Below are positions 48,049 through 56,890 of a stretch of DNA of 64,000 nucleotides, piece after piece. A program made the position numbers and the translations under genes. The stretch is from contig NZ_MBEQ01000070.1 of the NCBI RefSeq assembly GCF_001954135.1, positions 1 through 64,000 of the forward strand, read 5' to 3'. Below the pieces are notes generated by a model, which searched no databases, was not told where the DNA came from, and worked only from the letters and a program-made list of their open reading frames with translations. The DNA is from Mycobacterium sp. GA-1841. Its GTDB lineage: Bacteria; Actinomycetota; Actinomycetes; Mycobacteriales; Mycobacteriaceae. Position 1 is the first letter of the stretch, and each line of letters begins with the position of its first letter.

Positions 48049-48360
48049 ATGACGGACAAACTCTTGTTGCGGGGCACCAATCTTCGCTACGTGCTGACAA
48101 TGCAACTGCTCCGGTACGGCACGCAATCGGTCGCCGATCTGGTCGACGCGCTCGACGATCAAGGATTCACGATCTCGGGTCGGCCGTCGAAGACCATCTC
48201 CGATGCGTTGCGCTGGGAAATGGCGCACGGCCGGGTGCTGCGCATCCGACACGGCCGCTACCGGCCCGGGGAGGTGCCCCGGTCGACCGAGCACCGCATC
48301 CGCAACCGTGTCATGGAGTTGCGGGCGGCAGCCGCTGACCGTGCGGTCAGGGCGGCCTAG
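48049..48360 (+). CDS. small hypothetical protein, winged-helix-like
   Basis: A 103-residue basic protein that I cannot place in a named family. The segment YGTQSVADLVDALDDQGFTI, followed by GRPSKTISDALRWEMAHGRV and LRIRHGRYRPGEV, has the spacing of a winged helix ending in a beta-hairpin wing, so DNA binding is plausible. ATG at 48049; no clear SD. Its stop overlaps the stop of the convergent SRPBCC gene by 4 nt. Confidence 0.7.
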   Translation: MTDKLLLRGTNLRYVLTMQLLRYGTQSVADLVDALDDQGFTISGRPSKTISDALRWEMAHGRVLRIRHGRYRPGEVPRSTEHRIRNRVMELRAAAADRAVRAA

Positions 48361-48794
48361 GCCAGCTGCTGCACCCTGCCGACGAGAGCGTTGGCCAGAT
48401 GGTCCAAGGTGTCGCCGATCAGCTTCTTGACCATCATGGCCGGCACCGGCAGCTTGACCTCGACCTCGAGATCCACCTGGAGCAGGGTGCTGGTCGGACC
48501 GAGCGGCACGACCGAAAACCGCTGTTCCTGTTTGGTGAAATGATCGCCCTGCTGCAGCACGGTGTAGATCTGGTTCTCCGCGGGGTAGTAGACGGCGTTG
48601 ACGAAAACGCCAGACTGCCCCTGGATCTCGACGTCGAGACGCAGCTGGCTGGGCCGGCCGTCGTCATAGCGAGCCAGGATCCAGCACCCTTTGATCTCGG
48701 GGTTCCACTGCCGATAGGCCTCGAAGTCGGCGACGATGGCCAGGATCTTCTCGGCAGGGGCTTCAACCTCTACGGTCTTGCTCACGAGCGGCAT
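48357..48794 (-). CDS. SRPBCC (START-like/polyketide cyclase) family protein, Rv0164-like
   Basis: A 145-residue protein with an SRPBCC lipid-binding fold: SKTVEVEAPAEKILAIVADF at the start, EAYRQWNPEIKGC, and a long C-terminal helix. Such proteins bind hydrophobic ligands in a deep cavity; the ligand is unknown. M. tuberculosis Rv0164 (TB18.5) stands in the same place next to the mce1 locus. ATG at 48794, 4 nt after the thioesterase gene. Confidence 0.88.
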   Translation of the reverse strand: MPLVSKTVEVEAPAEKILAIVADFEAYRQWNPEIKGCWILARYDDGRPSQLRLDVEIQGQSGVFVNAVYYPAENQIYTVLQQGDHFTKQEQRFSVVPLGPTSTLLQVDLEVEVKLPVPAMMVKKLIGDTLDHLANALVGRVQQLA

Positions 48795-48798
48795 CCGG

Positions 48799-49218
48799 CT
48801 AGCATATCGACTGCAACAGCTCGCGGATCACGTCGGGAATCGGAACCGGACGGCGCGTGGTCCGGTCGACGTAGACATGCACCCAATGCCCCACCGCCGC
48901 CACCGGTCCGTCCGGCTCGAACAACCCCAGCCGGTAGGTCACGCTGCTGGTGCCCAACCGTGTCACGGCCAGGCCGACCACCAGCGGATCCGGGAACTTC
49001 AGCTCGGCGTAATACCGGCACCCCGACTCCGCGACCACCCCGAGCCACGGCGCAGCGACCGGATCGACGTCGCAGTTGGTGTTGATCCACGCATTGATCG
49101 CGGTGTCGAACAGCTCGTAGTACACCGCGTTGTTGAGGTGACCGAACATGTCGTTGTCGGTCCATCGAGTCAGCACTGGCCAGTGCAGCGCAAAATCATC
49201 GCGGGTGAGGTCCGTCAT
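48799..49218 (-). CDS. hot-dog-fold acyl-CoA thioesterase (Rv0163-like)
   Basis: A 139-residue thioesterase of the 4-hydroxybenzoyl-CoA thioesterase/YbgC type. The catalytic Asp lies in TRWTDNDMFGHLNNAVYYE (about 18-36). These enzymes hydrolyse acyl-CoA and act as tetramers in the cytosol. ATG at 49218; divergent from the adhE1-like gene with 35 bp between starts. Co-transcribed with the SRPBCC gene. Confidence 0.9.
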   Translation of the reverse strand: MTDLTRDDFALHWPVLTRWTDNDMFGHLNNAVYYELFDTAINAWINTNCDVDPVAAPWLGVVAESGCRYYAELKFPDPLVVGLAVTRLGTSSVTYRLGLFEPDGPVAAVGHWVHVYVDRTTRRPVPIPDVIRELLQSIC

Positions 49219-49253
49219 ACCTGGAGTCTGTCAGCAGGTGCAGGCTGGTAGTC

Positions 49254-50342
49254 ATGAAGATCCGCGGAGCCATCCTCGAGCACATCGGCCTGTCCCGCCC
49301 GTACGCCGAGTCGCTGCCGATCCGGGTGAGTGACCTCGAGCTCGCCGAACCGGGGCCGGGCGAACTGCTGGTCCGCATCGAGGCGGCCGGACTGTGCCAC
49401 TCCGACCTGTCCGTGGTGGACGGCAACCGGGTACGCCCCGTCCCCATGCTGTTGGGTCACGAAGCCGCCGGCATCGTGGAGGCCGGTGACACCGATCTGC
49501 CGGTCGGCCAGCGGGTGGTGATGACGTTTCTGCCCCGCTGCGGTGCGTGTCCGGCCTGCGCGACGGACGGCCTGACGCCGTGCGGCCCCGGGTCGGCCGC
49601 CAACGGTGCCGGCACCTTGATGAACGGCGACATCCGGCTCACCCGCGACGGCCAGCCGGTGTTCCACCACCTCGGCGTATCCGGATTCGCCACCTACGCC
49701 GTCGTCGACCGCCGCTCGGTGGTGCCCGTTCCGGCCGACGTTCCCGCGACGGTGGCCTCGTTGTTGGGCTGTGCGGTGCTCACCGGCGGCGGGGCGGTCC
49801 TCAATGTGGGCGTGCCTCGGCCCGGGCAGACCGTGGCGGTCGTCGGGCTGGGCGGGGTCGGCATGGCGGCGGCCCTCACCGCGCTGGCCCACGACGGGGT
49901 CCGCGTCGTCGGCGTCGACCAGCTCCCGGACAAGCTCACCCGCGCCCGTGAACTCGGTGTGCACGAGACCTACACCCCTGAGCAGGCCGCCGGTGTCAAG
50001 GCCGACGTGGTGATCGAAGCGGCCGGACACCCTGCCGCACTCGAAACGTCCATCGCACTCACCGGACCTGGCGGACGCACCATCACCGTCGGCCTGCCCC
50101 GCCCGGATGCACGAATCTCGGTGTCCCCGTTGGGGTTCGTGACCGAGGGCCGCTCGCTGATCGGCAGCTATCTGGGCTCGGCGGTGCCGTCGCGCGACAT
50201 CCCGCGCTTCGTCGAACTCTGGCGGGACGGCCGCTTACCGGTGGAGTCCCTGGTGTCCGGCACGATCGCGCTGGAGGCGATCAACAGCGGGATGGACGAA
50301 CTCGCCGAGGGTCGCGCGGTGCGTCAGATCATCGAGTTCTAG
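49254..50342 (+). CDS. zinc-dependent alcohol dehydrogenase (AdhE1/Rv0162c-like)
   Basis: A 362-residue medium-chain zinc dehydrogenase. Catalytic zinc ligands: Cys in AGLCHSDLS and His in LGHEAAG. Structural zinc cysteines in CGACPACATDGLTPC (about 86-100). NAD-binding GLGGVGMAAALT is about 198-209. The overall order is that of the NDMA-type family, as Rv0162c (adhE1). Substrate unknown. ATG at 49254. Confidence 0.9.
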   Translation: MKIRGAILEHIGLSRPYAESLPIRVSDLELAEPGPGELLVRIEAAGLCHSDLSVVDGNRVRPVPMLLGHEAAGIVEAGDTDLPVGQRVVMTFLPRCGACPACATDGLTPCGPGSAANGAGTLMNGDIRLTRDGQPVFHHLGVSGFATYAVVDRRSVVPVPADVPATVASLLGCAVLTGGGAVLNVGVPRPGQTVAVVGLGGVGMAAALTALAHDGVRVVGVDQLPDKLTRARELGVHETYTPEQAAGVKADVVIEAAGHPAALETSIALTGPGGRTITVGLPRPDARISVSPLGFVTEGRSLIGSYLGSAVPSRDIPRFVELWRDGRLPVESLVSGTIALEAINSGMDELAEGRAVRQIIEF

Positions 50343-50346
50343 AACC

Positions 50347-51120
50347 TCACCGGATCGTGCTCGCGCCACCGTCGACCGGGATCACCGCACCCGTGATGTA
50401 GGCGCTGGCCCGGCTGGCCAGGAACACCGAGATGCCGGCGATGTCGTCGGGCTGTCCGATCCGGCCCAACGGAAGATGACCACCCACCTCATCGGCGCCG
50501 GCCCGCAACAACTCTTTCGTCATCCGGGATTCGAACAACCCGGGCGCGATGGCGTTGACCAGAATCCGCGGGGCCAACTCACCGGCCAGGTGGCGGGTCA
50601 GCATGTGGACGGCTGCCTTGCTGGCGCTGTAGGAGAAGTTGTCCCGCCCTTTCTCCGGCGCGACGATGCCGTCGATGCTGCCGGTGTTGATCACGCGTGC
50701 CGGATCCTCTTCGGTGGCAGCCGAATTCAACAACGGGGTGAGCGCCCGGGTCAGCAGGAAGACGCCTTTGACGTTGACGTTGTAGACCTTGTCGAACCCG
50801 GATTCGGGGAACTCGTCGTAGGGCGCACCCCAGGCCGCCCCGGCGTTGTTGAACAGCGCATGGATCGCGTCCTCGCGTCCGGTGATCGCCGCGGTCAGCG
50901 CGGCCACCCCCTCTGCCGTCCCGAGATCGGCAGGTACCGCGGCCACCCGGCCGAGCCCCGACAGCGCGTCCACCGCTGCGTGAAGCTCGGCTTCCTTGCG
51001 GCTGGACAGGTACACGCTGGCACCGGCCTGCAGCAGCCCCCGCGCCATCATCAGGCCGATCCCGCGGCCGCCTCCGGTGACGACGGCGACCTTGCCGTCC
51101 AATCGGAACAAATCAGTCAT
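50347..51120 (-). CDS. short-chain dehydrogenase/reductase (FabG-type)
   Basis: A 257-residue classical SDR with TGGGRGIG (15-22), NNAG, catalytic Ser/Tyr/Lys (NTGSIDG, then FSYSASKAA) and a C-terminal ITGAVIPVDGG typical of 3-oxoacyl reductases. NADPH is the likely cofactor (SSRKEAEL after strand 2). ATG at 51120, divergent from a methyltransferase gene. Substrate unknown. Confidence 0.9.
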   Translation of the reverse strand: MTDLFRLDGKVAVVTGGGRGIGLMMARGLLQAGASVYLSSRKEAELHAAVDALSGLGRVAAVPADLGTAEGVAALTAAITGREDAIHALFNNAGAAWGAPYDEFPESGFDKVYNVNVKGVFLLTRALTPLLNSAATEEDPARVINTGSIDGIVAPEKGRDNFSYSASKAAVHMLTRHLAGELAPRILVNAIAPGLFESRMTKELLRAGADEVGGHLPLGRIGQPDDIAGISVFLASRASAYITGAVIPVDGGASTIR

Positions 51121-51161
51121 GCCCGACAGTCTGCTACGTATAACGGAGGTAGGAGGACAGC

Positions 51162-51980
51162 ATGGCTACCACCAAGATCGACTTCAGCTCGGTGCAATGG
51201 GGCTCGGTGGAGTGGACCAACCTGTGCACGCTCTACCTGCGGGCCTGCGAAAGCCGTTTGGACAGACCGGTTTTGGGCGATCACGCGGCCGCAGAGGCCG
51301 TCGACCGCATCGACTACGACTTCACCCGCATGCACCGCGCTTCGGTGCCCTGGGCCAACCAGTTCCTGGTCGCGTTGCGGGCCGAGAAGCTCGACGGCTG
51401 GACTGTCGACTTCCTGAACGCGCATCCCGACGCCGTGGTGTTGCACCTGGGCTGCGGCTTGGACACCCGGGCATTCCGGGTGAACCGGCCCGCGACGGTG
51501 GACTGGTTCGATGTCGACCAGCCCGGTGTGATCGAGCTGCGCCGCAAGCTGTACGACGACGGTCCGGGTTACCGGATGATCGGATCGTCGGTCAACGAGG
51601 CGGGCTGGCTCGAGCAGACGCCGACCGGCCGCCCCACCTTGATCGTGGCCGAAGGCCTGTTGATGTACCTGGACGAGGCCGACGTGCGGACGCTGCTGGG
51701 CCGTCTCACCGATCGTTTCGACAGCGGTGAGATGACGTTCGACACGATCGCGGCGATCGGCCCCAAGCTGTCCAAGTTGTTCACCAAGGGCATCATCAAG
51801 TGGGGCACCAGCGATATCCATGAACTCGAACGATGGAATCCACGGCTGCGGCTTCTCGAGCGGGTTCCGGCCTACGCCGACTACCAGGCCATCCCGCTGA
51901 CCGCCCAGCGATTGTTGTTCCGGCTCGTCAACGTCACCCTGGCCGGACGCTATGACGTGCTGAACCGGTTCGCGTTCTAG
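51162..51980 (+). CDS. class I SAM-dependent methyltransferase (LCMT/TcmP-like)
   Basis: A 272-residue methyltransferase of the leucine-carboxyl-methyltransferase-like family common in mycobacteria and polyketide clusters. SAM motif VLHLGCGLDTRAFRVN (about 90-105), acidic motif WFDVDQPGVIELR, and LIVAEGLLMYLDEADVR. It would methylate a carboxyl or hydroxyl group of a lipid or polyketide-like substrate. ATG at 51162 with GGAGGA upstream. Overlaps the convergent TetR gene by 4 nt. Confidence 0.88.
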   Translation: MATTKIDFSSVQWGSVEWTNLCTLYLRACESRLDRPVLGDHAAAEAVDRIDYDFTRMHRASVPWANQFLVALRAEKLDGWTVDFLNAHPDAVVLHLGCGLDTRAFRVNRPATVDWFDVDQPGVIELRRKLYDDGPGYRMIGSSVNEAGWLEQTPTGRPTLIVAEGLLMYLDEADVRTLLGRLTDRFDSGEMTFDTIAAIGPKLSKLFTKGIIKWGTSDIHELERWNPRLRLLERVPAYADYQAIPLTAQRLLFRLVNVTLAGRYDVLNRFAF

Positions 51981-52654
51981 GACCTCTGCTCGGTGGCCAG
52001 TCCGAGCGGGGATTCGTTGCGGACCGTCTCGTCGCGGATCAAGCCGCGCAGCAGGGCGGTGCTGAATTCGACGGCGATCTCCTCGGCGGTGCGACGTCCG
52101 TGCGGACGTAGCCACCGGTAGGCACCGAGGGTCATGCCGATGTAGCCCAGGGCCAGGACGTGGGAGTCGCAGTCGAAGAACTCCCCGCTGGCGATCCCGC
52201 GATCGATCACGTCACGGACATGCTCGTAGACCTGGGTCTCCGCACGCCGGATGTAGGTCACCTGGTCCTCGGTGAACCACTCGGCGATGTAGGGCCCCTC
52301 CTGGAAGTACACCGCGGCGCGTTCCAGGTCGTTGGCGATACCGACCAGCAGCCGCCGGGTGAAGTTGTAGATGGTTTCGCGCGCCGAGGCCGTGGGATCG
52401 TCGTGCAGAGCTTCGACGGTGAAGTCCGCGGTGCTCTTGTAGATGTCGTAGAGGATCAGCGACTTGCTGGAGTAGTAGTGGTAGACGGTCGCCTTGTTCA
52501 GCCCGACCGCCTCGGCGACGTCGTCCATCCTGGTGCCGTGATAACCGCGCGCGGCGAACAGTTTGGCCGCCACGGTCAGCAGCTCATCGCGGCGGGATGA
52601 CCCGTTGGCAGCCGCTCCTCCGCGCCCCCGGCCGCCCTCTGCATCGGATGACAT
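51977..52654 (-). CDS. TetR/AcrR-family regulator (Rv0158-like)
   Basis: A 225-residue TetR regulator. Helix-turn-helix: AAKLFAARGYHGTRMDDVAE and VGLNKATVYHYYSSKSLILY (about 28-70). The C-terminal ligand domain resembles KstR2/Rv0158-type regulators. ATG at 52654. Target genes are not evident; in M. tuberculosis Rv0158 lies near pntB. Confidence 0.9.
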   Translation of the reverse strand: MSSDAEGGRGRGGAAANGSSRRDELLTVAAKLFAARGYHGTRMDDVAEAVGLNKATVYHYYSSKSLILYDIYKSTADFTVEALHDDPTASARETIYNFTRRLLVGIANDLERAAVYFQEGPYIAEWFTEDQVTYIRRAETQVYEHVRDVIDRGIASGEFFDCDSHVLALGYIGMTLGAYRWLRPHGRRTAEEIAVEFSTALLRGLIRDETVRNESPLGLATEQRS

Positions 52655-52768
52655 AGCACACTCACTATCAGCATCGCCCGGACGTTGCCCGGGAAATCAA
52701 TCAACTAGATGGTTGAAGAGTGTAGGCAATTCCGTTCCCGACCCTGTTCCGCCCTTGCTTACTGCGTC

Positions 52769-52774
52769 TAGACT
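52769..52774 (+). promoter_or_regulatory. candidate -10 (TAGACT) of the 36-aa ORF
   Basis: TAGACT ends 6 nt before the ATG at 52781, so the predicted TSS coincides with the start codon (leaderless). No clear -35 is visible. Confidence 0.4.
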
Positions 52775-52780
52775 GCGGGG

Positions 52781-52891
52781 ATGGATCCGAATCCTGACTA
52801 TGACCTCAGCGACGAGAGCGACTTCTTCTTTCCGTGGCTGGCCTGGGGTCTGCGCGGCGTGTACCCGCCGCCGGCTTATCCCCCGGTGTGA
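52781..52891 (+). CDS. 36-aa leaderless small protein
   Basis: A short ORF coding MDPNPDYDLSDESDFFFPWL followed by a tryptophan/glycine stretch and a Pro/Tyr tail (PPPAYPPV). The acidic first half and aromatic second half look designed rather than random, and codon third positions are GC-rich. There is a TAGACT -10 placed for a leaderless message, and its stop abuts the stop of the convergent CGNR gene (52892). Function unknown; perhaps a membrane-associated micropeptide. Confidence 0.55.
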   Translation: MDPNPDYDLSDESDFFFPWLAWGLRGVYPPPAYPPV

Positions 52892-53419
52892 TCACGGCTG
52901 CTGATCAGCCTCTGCGGTTTTCGCGCGCCGGTGATGCCGGCGCGCCTTCATTCGGTTTCCACAGATAGCCATCGAGCACCAGCGCGCGGTGTTCGGCTTG
53001 CTGCGATCGATCAGGAACAGCCGGCATTCCGGGTTCGCGCACGCGCGTAGCCGCCCCGGACTCGTGTTCTGGAGCTCATCCCAGGCCAGCACGGCCCGCA
53101 CCGCCCCGCGTCGGGCGTCATCGACGTCCAGGTCCCAGCTCAGCCCGTCAACTGTCGCACTCGCCCGCAGTGCCACTGCGTTGACGAACGGTTCGAGCGC
53201 GGCCGCTGACTCTTCCCCACGCACCACGGCCTGAAGGACATCCCGGGCCTCGATCAGGTGCGCCAGTTCAGCCTTGCGCAACCCATGCTCGCGCAGCCAG
53301 ACCTGCGCGCCGGAGGCTTCCCCGAGCACGTCGTGCTGCAACCCGTCGCTCACCGGCGTGGTGTTGAGCAGATCGAGCAGCAGGGCTTCGTCGCACGAGC
53401 CGATCTCCACCAGCTTCAT
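52892..53419 (-). CDS. CGNR zinc-finger (ABATE-domain) putative regulator
   Basis: A 175-residue protein: N-terminal ABATE domain (LLLDLLNTTPVSD) and a C-terminal CGNR zinc finger, CANPECRLFL then WCSMAICGNRMKARRH (about 130-165), followed by a basic tail. CGNR proteins are usually stress or catabolic transcription regulators. ATG at 53419 with an excellent GGAGG 7 nt upstream. Divergent from the dehalogenase operon, which it probably controls. Confidence 0.9.
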   Translation of the reverse strand: MKLVEIGSCDEALLLDLLNTTPVSDGLQHDVLGEASGAQVWLREHGLRKAELAHLIEARDVLQAVVRGEESAAALEPFVNAVALRASATVDGLSWDLDVDDARRGAVRAVLAWDELQNTSPGRLRACANPECRLFLIDRSKPNTARWCSMAICGNRMKARRHHRRAKTAEADQQP

Positions 53420-53439
53420 AACTAACCTCCAAAAATCTA

Positions 53440-53498
53440 TTGACAGGTTACCCCTCTCGGCGTTGACTGTCCCTAACCGTCAAAACTATTTATAGGAG
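53440..53498. promoter_or_regulatory. divergent regulatory region of CGNR and dehalogenase genes
   Basis: TTGACAGGTTA (53440-53450) and TAACCGTCAA (53474-53483) form an inverted pair with one extra base in the left arm. TTGACT (53463-53468), 18 nt, TATTTA (53487-53492) is a possible promoter for the hydrolase gene. AGGAG (53494-53498) is its SD. The palindrome is a candidate CGNR operator. Confidence 0.5.
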
Positions 53499-53504
53499 TT
53501 AGTC

Positions 53505-54371
53505 ATGACCGTGCACCATCGCTACGCCAACGTCGACGGCAAGCAGCTGTTCTACCGGGAGGCCGGGGCGCCCGATGCACCGGCGATCGTGCTGCTGCAC
53601 GGCTTCCCCACGAGTTCGTACATGTTCCGCGACCTCATCCCCCGACTGGCCGAGCGCTACCACGTCATCGCTCCCGACCACCTGGGCTTCGGACACTCCG
53701 ACGCGCCCGCCGCCACCGAGTTCGACTACACCTTCGACTCGCTCGCCGATCTCACCGACGGTCTGCTCGACCACCTCGGAGTGGACCGTTACGCGATCTA
53801 CGTCCAGGACTACGGCGCCCCGATCGGCTGGCGGCTGGCCCTGCGACACCCGGAGGCGATCACCGCGATCGTCACCCAGAACGGCAACGGTTACGACGAA
53901 GGCTTCGTCGAGAGCTTCTGGACCACGGTGTGGGACTACCAGCGCGAGCAGACCGCCGAAACCGAAGCAGCCATCCGGACTGCCTTGGATGTCGAGGGCA
54001 TCAAATGGCAGTACCTGACCGGGGTTGCCGACGAGAGTCTGGTCAACCCCGACACCTGGGTGCACGACGCGGCCATGGTCTCCCGCCCCGGCAATGACCT
54101 GGTGCAGCTCAAGCTGTTCCGTGACTACGCGACCAACGCACCCCTCTACCCCGCACTGCACGAATACCTGCGCACCAGTGGGGTTCCCGTGCTCGCCGTG
54201 TGGGGCGAAGGTGATCCCATCTTCGGCCCCGACGGTGCGCGGGCCTTCGCCGACGACGCCGTCGACGCCGAGATCCACCTGCTCGCCGGCGGGCACTTCC
54301 TGCTGGAGACACACGTCGACGAGGTCGCCGGCCTGATCGACGGGTTCCTGCAGCGGCGGGTCGTCCGATGA
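53505..54371 (+). CDS. alpha/beta hydrolase with Asp nucleophile (haloalkane dehalogenase/epoxide hydrolase-like)
   Basis: A 288-residue alpha/beta hydrolase. The nucleophile elbow is VQDYGAPIG with Asp102, as in haloalkane dehalogenases and epoxide hydrolases, not Ser. The oxyanion HGFP is at 32-35, the acid probably in GEGDPIFG and the His in GGHFLLETH. It would attack a C-halogen or epoxide bond through an aspartyl ester. ATG at 53505 with AGGAG. First gene of an operon with a haloacid dehalogenase (ATGA overlap) and an oxidoreductase. Confidence 0.87.
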   Translation: MTVHHRYANVDGKQLFYREAGAPDAPAIVLLHGFPTSSYMFRDLIPRLAERYHVIAPDHLGFGHSDAPAATEFDYTFDSLADLTDGLLDHLGVDRYAIYVQDYGAPIGWRLALRHPEAITAIVTQNGNGYDEGFVESFWTTVWDYQREQTAETEAAIRTALDVEGIKWQYLTGVADESLVNPDTWVHDAAMVSRPGNDLVQLKLFRDYATNAPLYPALHEYLRTSGVPVLAVWGEGDPIFGPDGARAFADDAVDAEIHLLAGGHFLLETHVDEVAGLIDGFLQRRVVR

Positions 54372-55045
54372 GGCCAGAGGTCCTGGTGTTCGACGTCAAC
54401 GAGACGCTGATCGACATCGACTCCCTGCAACCGCATTTCAGCCGGATCTTCGGCGATCCACTGGTACTGCGCGAATGGTTCGGCCAGTTGGTGATGTACT
54501 CCATGGCCGTCACCCTGGCCGGGCATTACACGGACTTCTTCACCCTCGGCCAAGGAGTTCTGCGCATGACCGCCGACAGCCACCGTGTGCACCTCGACGA
54601 GGACGATCTGCGGGGACTTGCCGAGAGCATGCAGACGATGCCCGCCCACCCAGATGTGGCAGACGGCTTGCAACATCTCCGCGACAATGGCTTTCGCCTT
54701 GTCACACTGACGAATTCACCGCACCGAGCGGGCCCGACGCCGTTGGAGCGAGCCGGCCTGCACCGATACTTCGAGCACCAGTTCAGCGTCGACGACCAGC
54801 ACGCCTTCAAACCGTCGCCGTCGTTGTACACCGACGTCGCCGGTCGCCTGGGCGTGGCACCGTCGGCCTGCATGATGGTCGCCGCGCACATGTGGGACAC
54901 CATCGGAGCCCAGGCCGCCGGGCTGCGCGGCGCCTTCATCGCGCGCCCGGGCAACAGCGTCCTGGCCGTACCCGGCATCCCCCGGCCCGAGATCGTCGCC
55001 TCAGATCTGTTACGGCTCAACGAATTACTGGAGAACCTCTCATGA
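54368..55045 (+). CDS. HAD-superfamily haloacid dehalogenase (type II)
   Basis: A 225-residue HAD hydrolase. The nucleophile Asp9 is in VFDVNETLID, Ser/Thr motif II in LVTLTNSPH, and motif III lysine in HAFKPSPSLY. The pattern is of (S)-2-haloacid dehalogenases, which release halide from short 2-haloacids. ATG at 54368 overlaps the previous stop and its own stop overlaps the next ATG (55042), so three genes are translationally coupled. This fits stepwise breakdown of a halogenated compound. Confidence 0.88.
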   Translation: MRPEVLVFDVNETLIDIDSLQPHFSRIFGDPLVLREWFGQLVMYSMAVTLAGHYTDFFTLGQGVLRMTADSHRVHLDEDDLRGLAESMQTMPAHPDVADGLQHLRDNGFRLVTLTNSPHRAGPTPLERAGLHRYFEHQFSVDDQHAFKPSPSLYTDVAGRLGVAPSACMMVAAHMWDTIGAQAAGLRGAFIARPGNSVLAVPGIPRPEIVASDLLRLNELLENLS

Positions 55046-56025
55046 CCACACAAATGCGGGCGATCGTCCTCGACGGCTTCGGTGGGCTCGACCACCTGGT
55101 CTATGCGGACATCCCCAAGCCCGAGCCCAAGGCCGGGGAAGTCGTCATCCAGATCAAAGCCTTCGGCATCAACCACGCCGAGATGCACATGCGCCGCGGG
55201 GAATGGGCCGAGGCGGCGCAGGTCAGCGGCATCGAATGCGTCGGGATCGTCGACTCGTGCCCCAGCGGGGAATTCCTCGTCGGCGCGAAAGTCGCCGCAC
55301 TCATGGGTGGGCTGGGCCGCACCGTCAACGGCAGCTATGCCGAGTACACCCGGGTGCGGGCCGCCAACGTCGCGCTGATCGAGGCCGACTTGCCATGGGA
55401 CCAACTGGCCGCCCTGCCCGAGACCTATGCCACGGCGTGGACGTGCCTGTTCCGCAACATCGATCTCCAATCCGGCCAGACCCTGGTGATCCGCGGCGCC
55501 ACATCATCGTTCGGACAGGCCGCCGTCAAACTCGCGGTCAACGCGGGTGCGCACGTCATCGCGACCACGCGCAGCCCCGAACGATTCGCGCTGCTGGAAC
55601 GGCTCGGCGTCGCCCGCGCCGAAAAGGAAGTACCGGACCTGAGCGCACACATCGCCGAGTCCGGGTCCGTCGATGCGGTACTCGACCTCGTCGGCAACAG
55701 CACCATCCTGGATTCCCTGGACATGTTGCGCCGCGGTGGAACCGCCTGCCTGGCCGGGTGGTTGGGTGGGCTGGATCCGATCCCCGATTTCAATCCGCTG
55801 TTGCGGATGGCCAGCGGAGTGAACCTCAGCTTCTTCGGCAGCTTCGTGTTCGGCACACCGGGGTTCCCGTTGTCCGACGTGCCGTTGGGCGAGATCGCCG
55901 GCCAGGTCGCCGACGGCGTCCTGGACGCCGCGCCGTCACGCGTATTCGGCTTCGACGAGATCCGCGAGGCGCATCGAGCCATGGAATCTGGCGAAGCGGG
56001 CGGGAAAATGGTGGTCGTGGTCTGA
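55042..56025 (+). CDS. zinc-independent quinone oxidoreductase (MDR superfamily)
   Basis: A 327-residue medium-chain reductase of the quinone oxidoreductase type. It has GINHAEMHMRRGEW, TVNGSYAEYTRV and the NADPH motif GATSSFGQAAVKLA (about 154-167), but no zinc-binding cysteine cluster. It probably reduces a quinone or enone with NADPH. Third gene of the dehalogenase operon (ATGA overlap). Confidence 0.88.
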   Translation: MTTQMRAIVLDGFGGLDHLVYADIPKPEPKAGEVVIQIKAFGINHAEMHMRRGEWAEAAQVSGIECVGIVDSCPSGEFLVGAKVAALMGGLGRTVNGSYAEYTRVRAANVALIEADLPWDQLAALPETYATAWTCLFRNIDLQSGQTLVIRGATSSFGQAAVKLAVNAGAHVIATTRSPERFALLERLGVARAEKEVPDLSAHIAESGSVDAVLDLVGNSTILDSLDMLRRGGTACLAGWLGGLDPIPDFNPLLRMASGVNLSFFGSFVFGTPGFPLSDVPLGEIAGQVADGVLDAAPSRVFGFDEIREAHRAMESGEAGGKMVVVV

Positions 56026-56049
56026 CGCCGACGTATTCGATCGATCTGC

Positions 56050-56116
56050 TTCACCGAAAGTGACGCCAGGGTCGTTGCCCGTGACGGTTTACGACCCTGC
56101 TGTCACTTTCGGTGAA
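56050..56116. terminator. long bidirectional terminator-like inverted repeat
   Basis: Arms of 26 nt (TTCACCGAAAGTGACGCCAG on the left) match at 24 of 26 positions with a 15-nt loop. It lies between two convergent genes ending at 56025 and 56122. Termination in both directions is likely. Confidence 0.8.
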
Positions 56117-56121
56117 CGGCT

Positions 56122-56890
56122 TTACGCCGCGGCCAGCTTGACCGCGTCACTCACATCCGTGCGCAACTTGAGGTACTCCGGCGAACGTCGCAACTCGTGC
56201 GCGTCGACGCCGGTATGGGGCAACTCCACCGGCAGGTCCAGCGCGATCTTTCCCGGCCGCCGGGTCAGCACCACGATCCGGGAGCCCAGAAACGCGGCCT
56301 CGTCGGCACTGTGTGTCACGAAAACCGTGGTGCGGCCCGACTCCGCGCTCACCTGGCGGACATCTTCCTGCAACCGCTCCCGGGTCAGGGCATCCAAAGC
56401 CGCGAACGGCTCGTCGAGCAGGAACAGTGGCGTCTCGGCCGCCAGCGCCCGGGCGATCGCCACCCGCTGCTGCTGCCCGCCGCTGATCTCCCAGATCTTG
56501 CGGCCGGCGGTACCTTCCAACCCGACGCGCTCCAACAGCTCTTCGCGGCGCTCCGATCGTCGCTCGCGCGGCACACCGGCGTACTTGAGCGCCAGATCCA
56601 CATTGCCGCCCACCGTGCGCCACGGAAACAACCGTGGCTGCTGGAACACCACGCCGGAGGTGACCCCCGGTGTCGGGCGGGCGCCGGACACCTCCACCTG
56701 GCCCTCAGACGGCGTTTCGAACCCGGCGATCAGACGCAACAACGTGCTCTTGCCGCACCCCGACGCTCCCACCAGAACCAGAAACGACCCGGCTTCGACG
56801 TCGAGATCCACCGGTCCGAGCGCGGTGACCTCCTCCGCGCCACGCCCGTAGCGGTGGGCGACGTTGGTGATCTTCACACCACCGGCAACG

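Noticed and set aside
53440..53468. TTGACA-N17-TTGACT as a second promoter
   Set aside because: The -10 fits poorly; the sequence is better explained as operator half-site plus the later -35.
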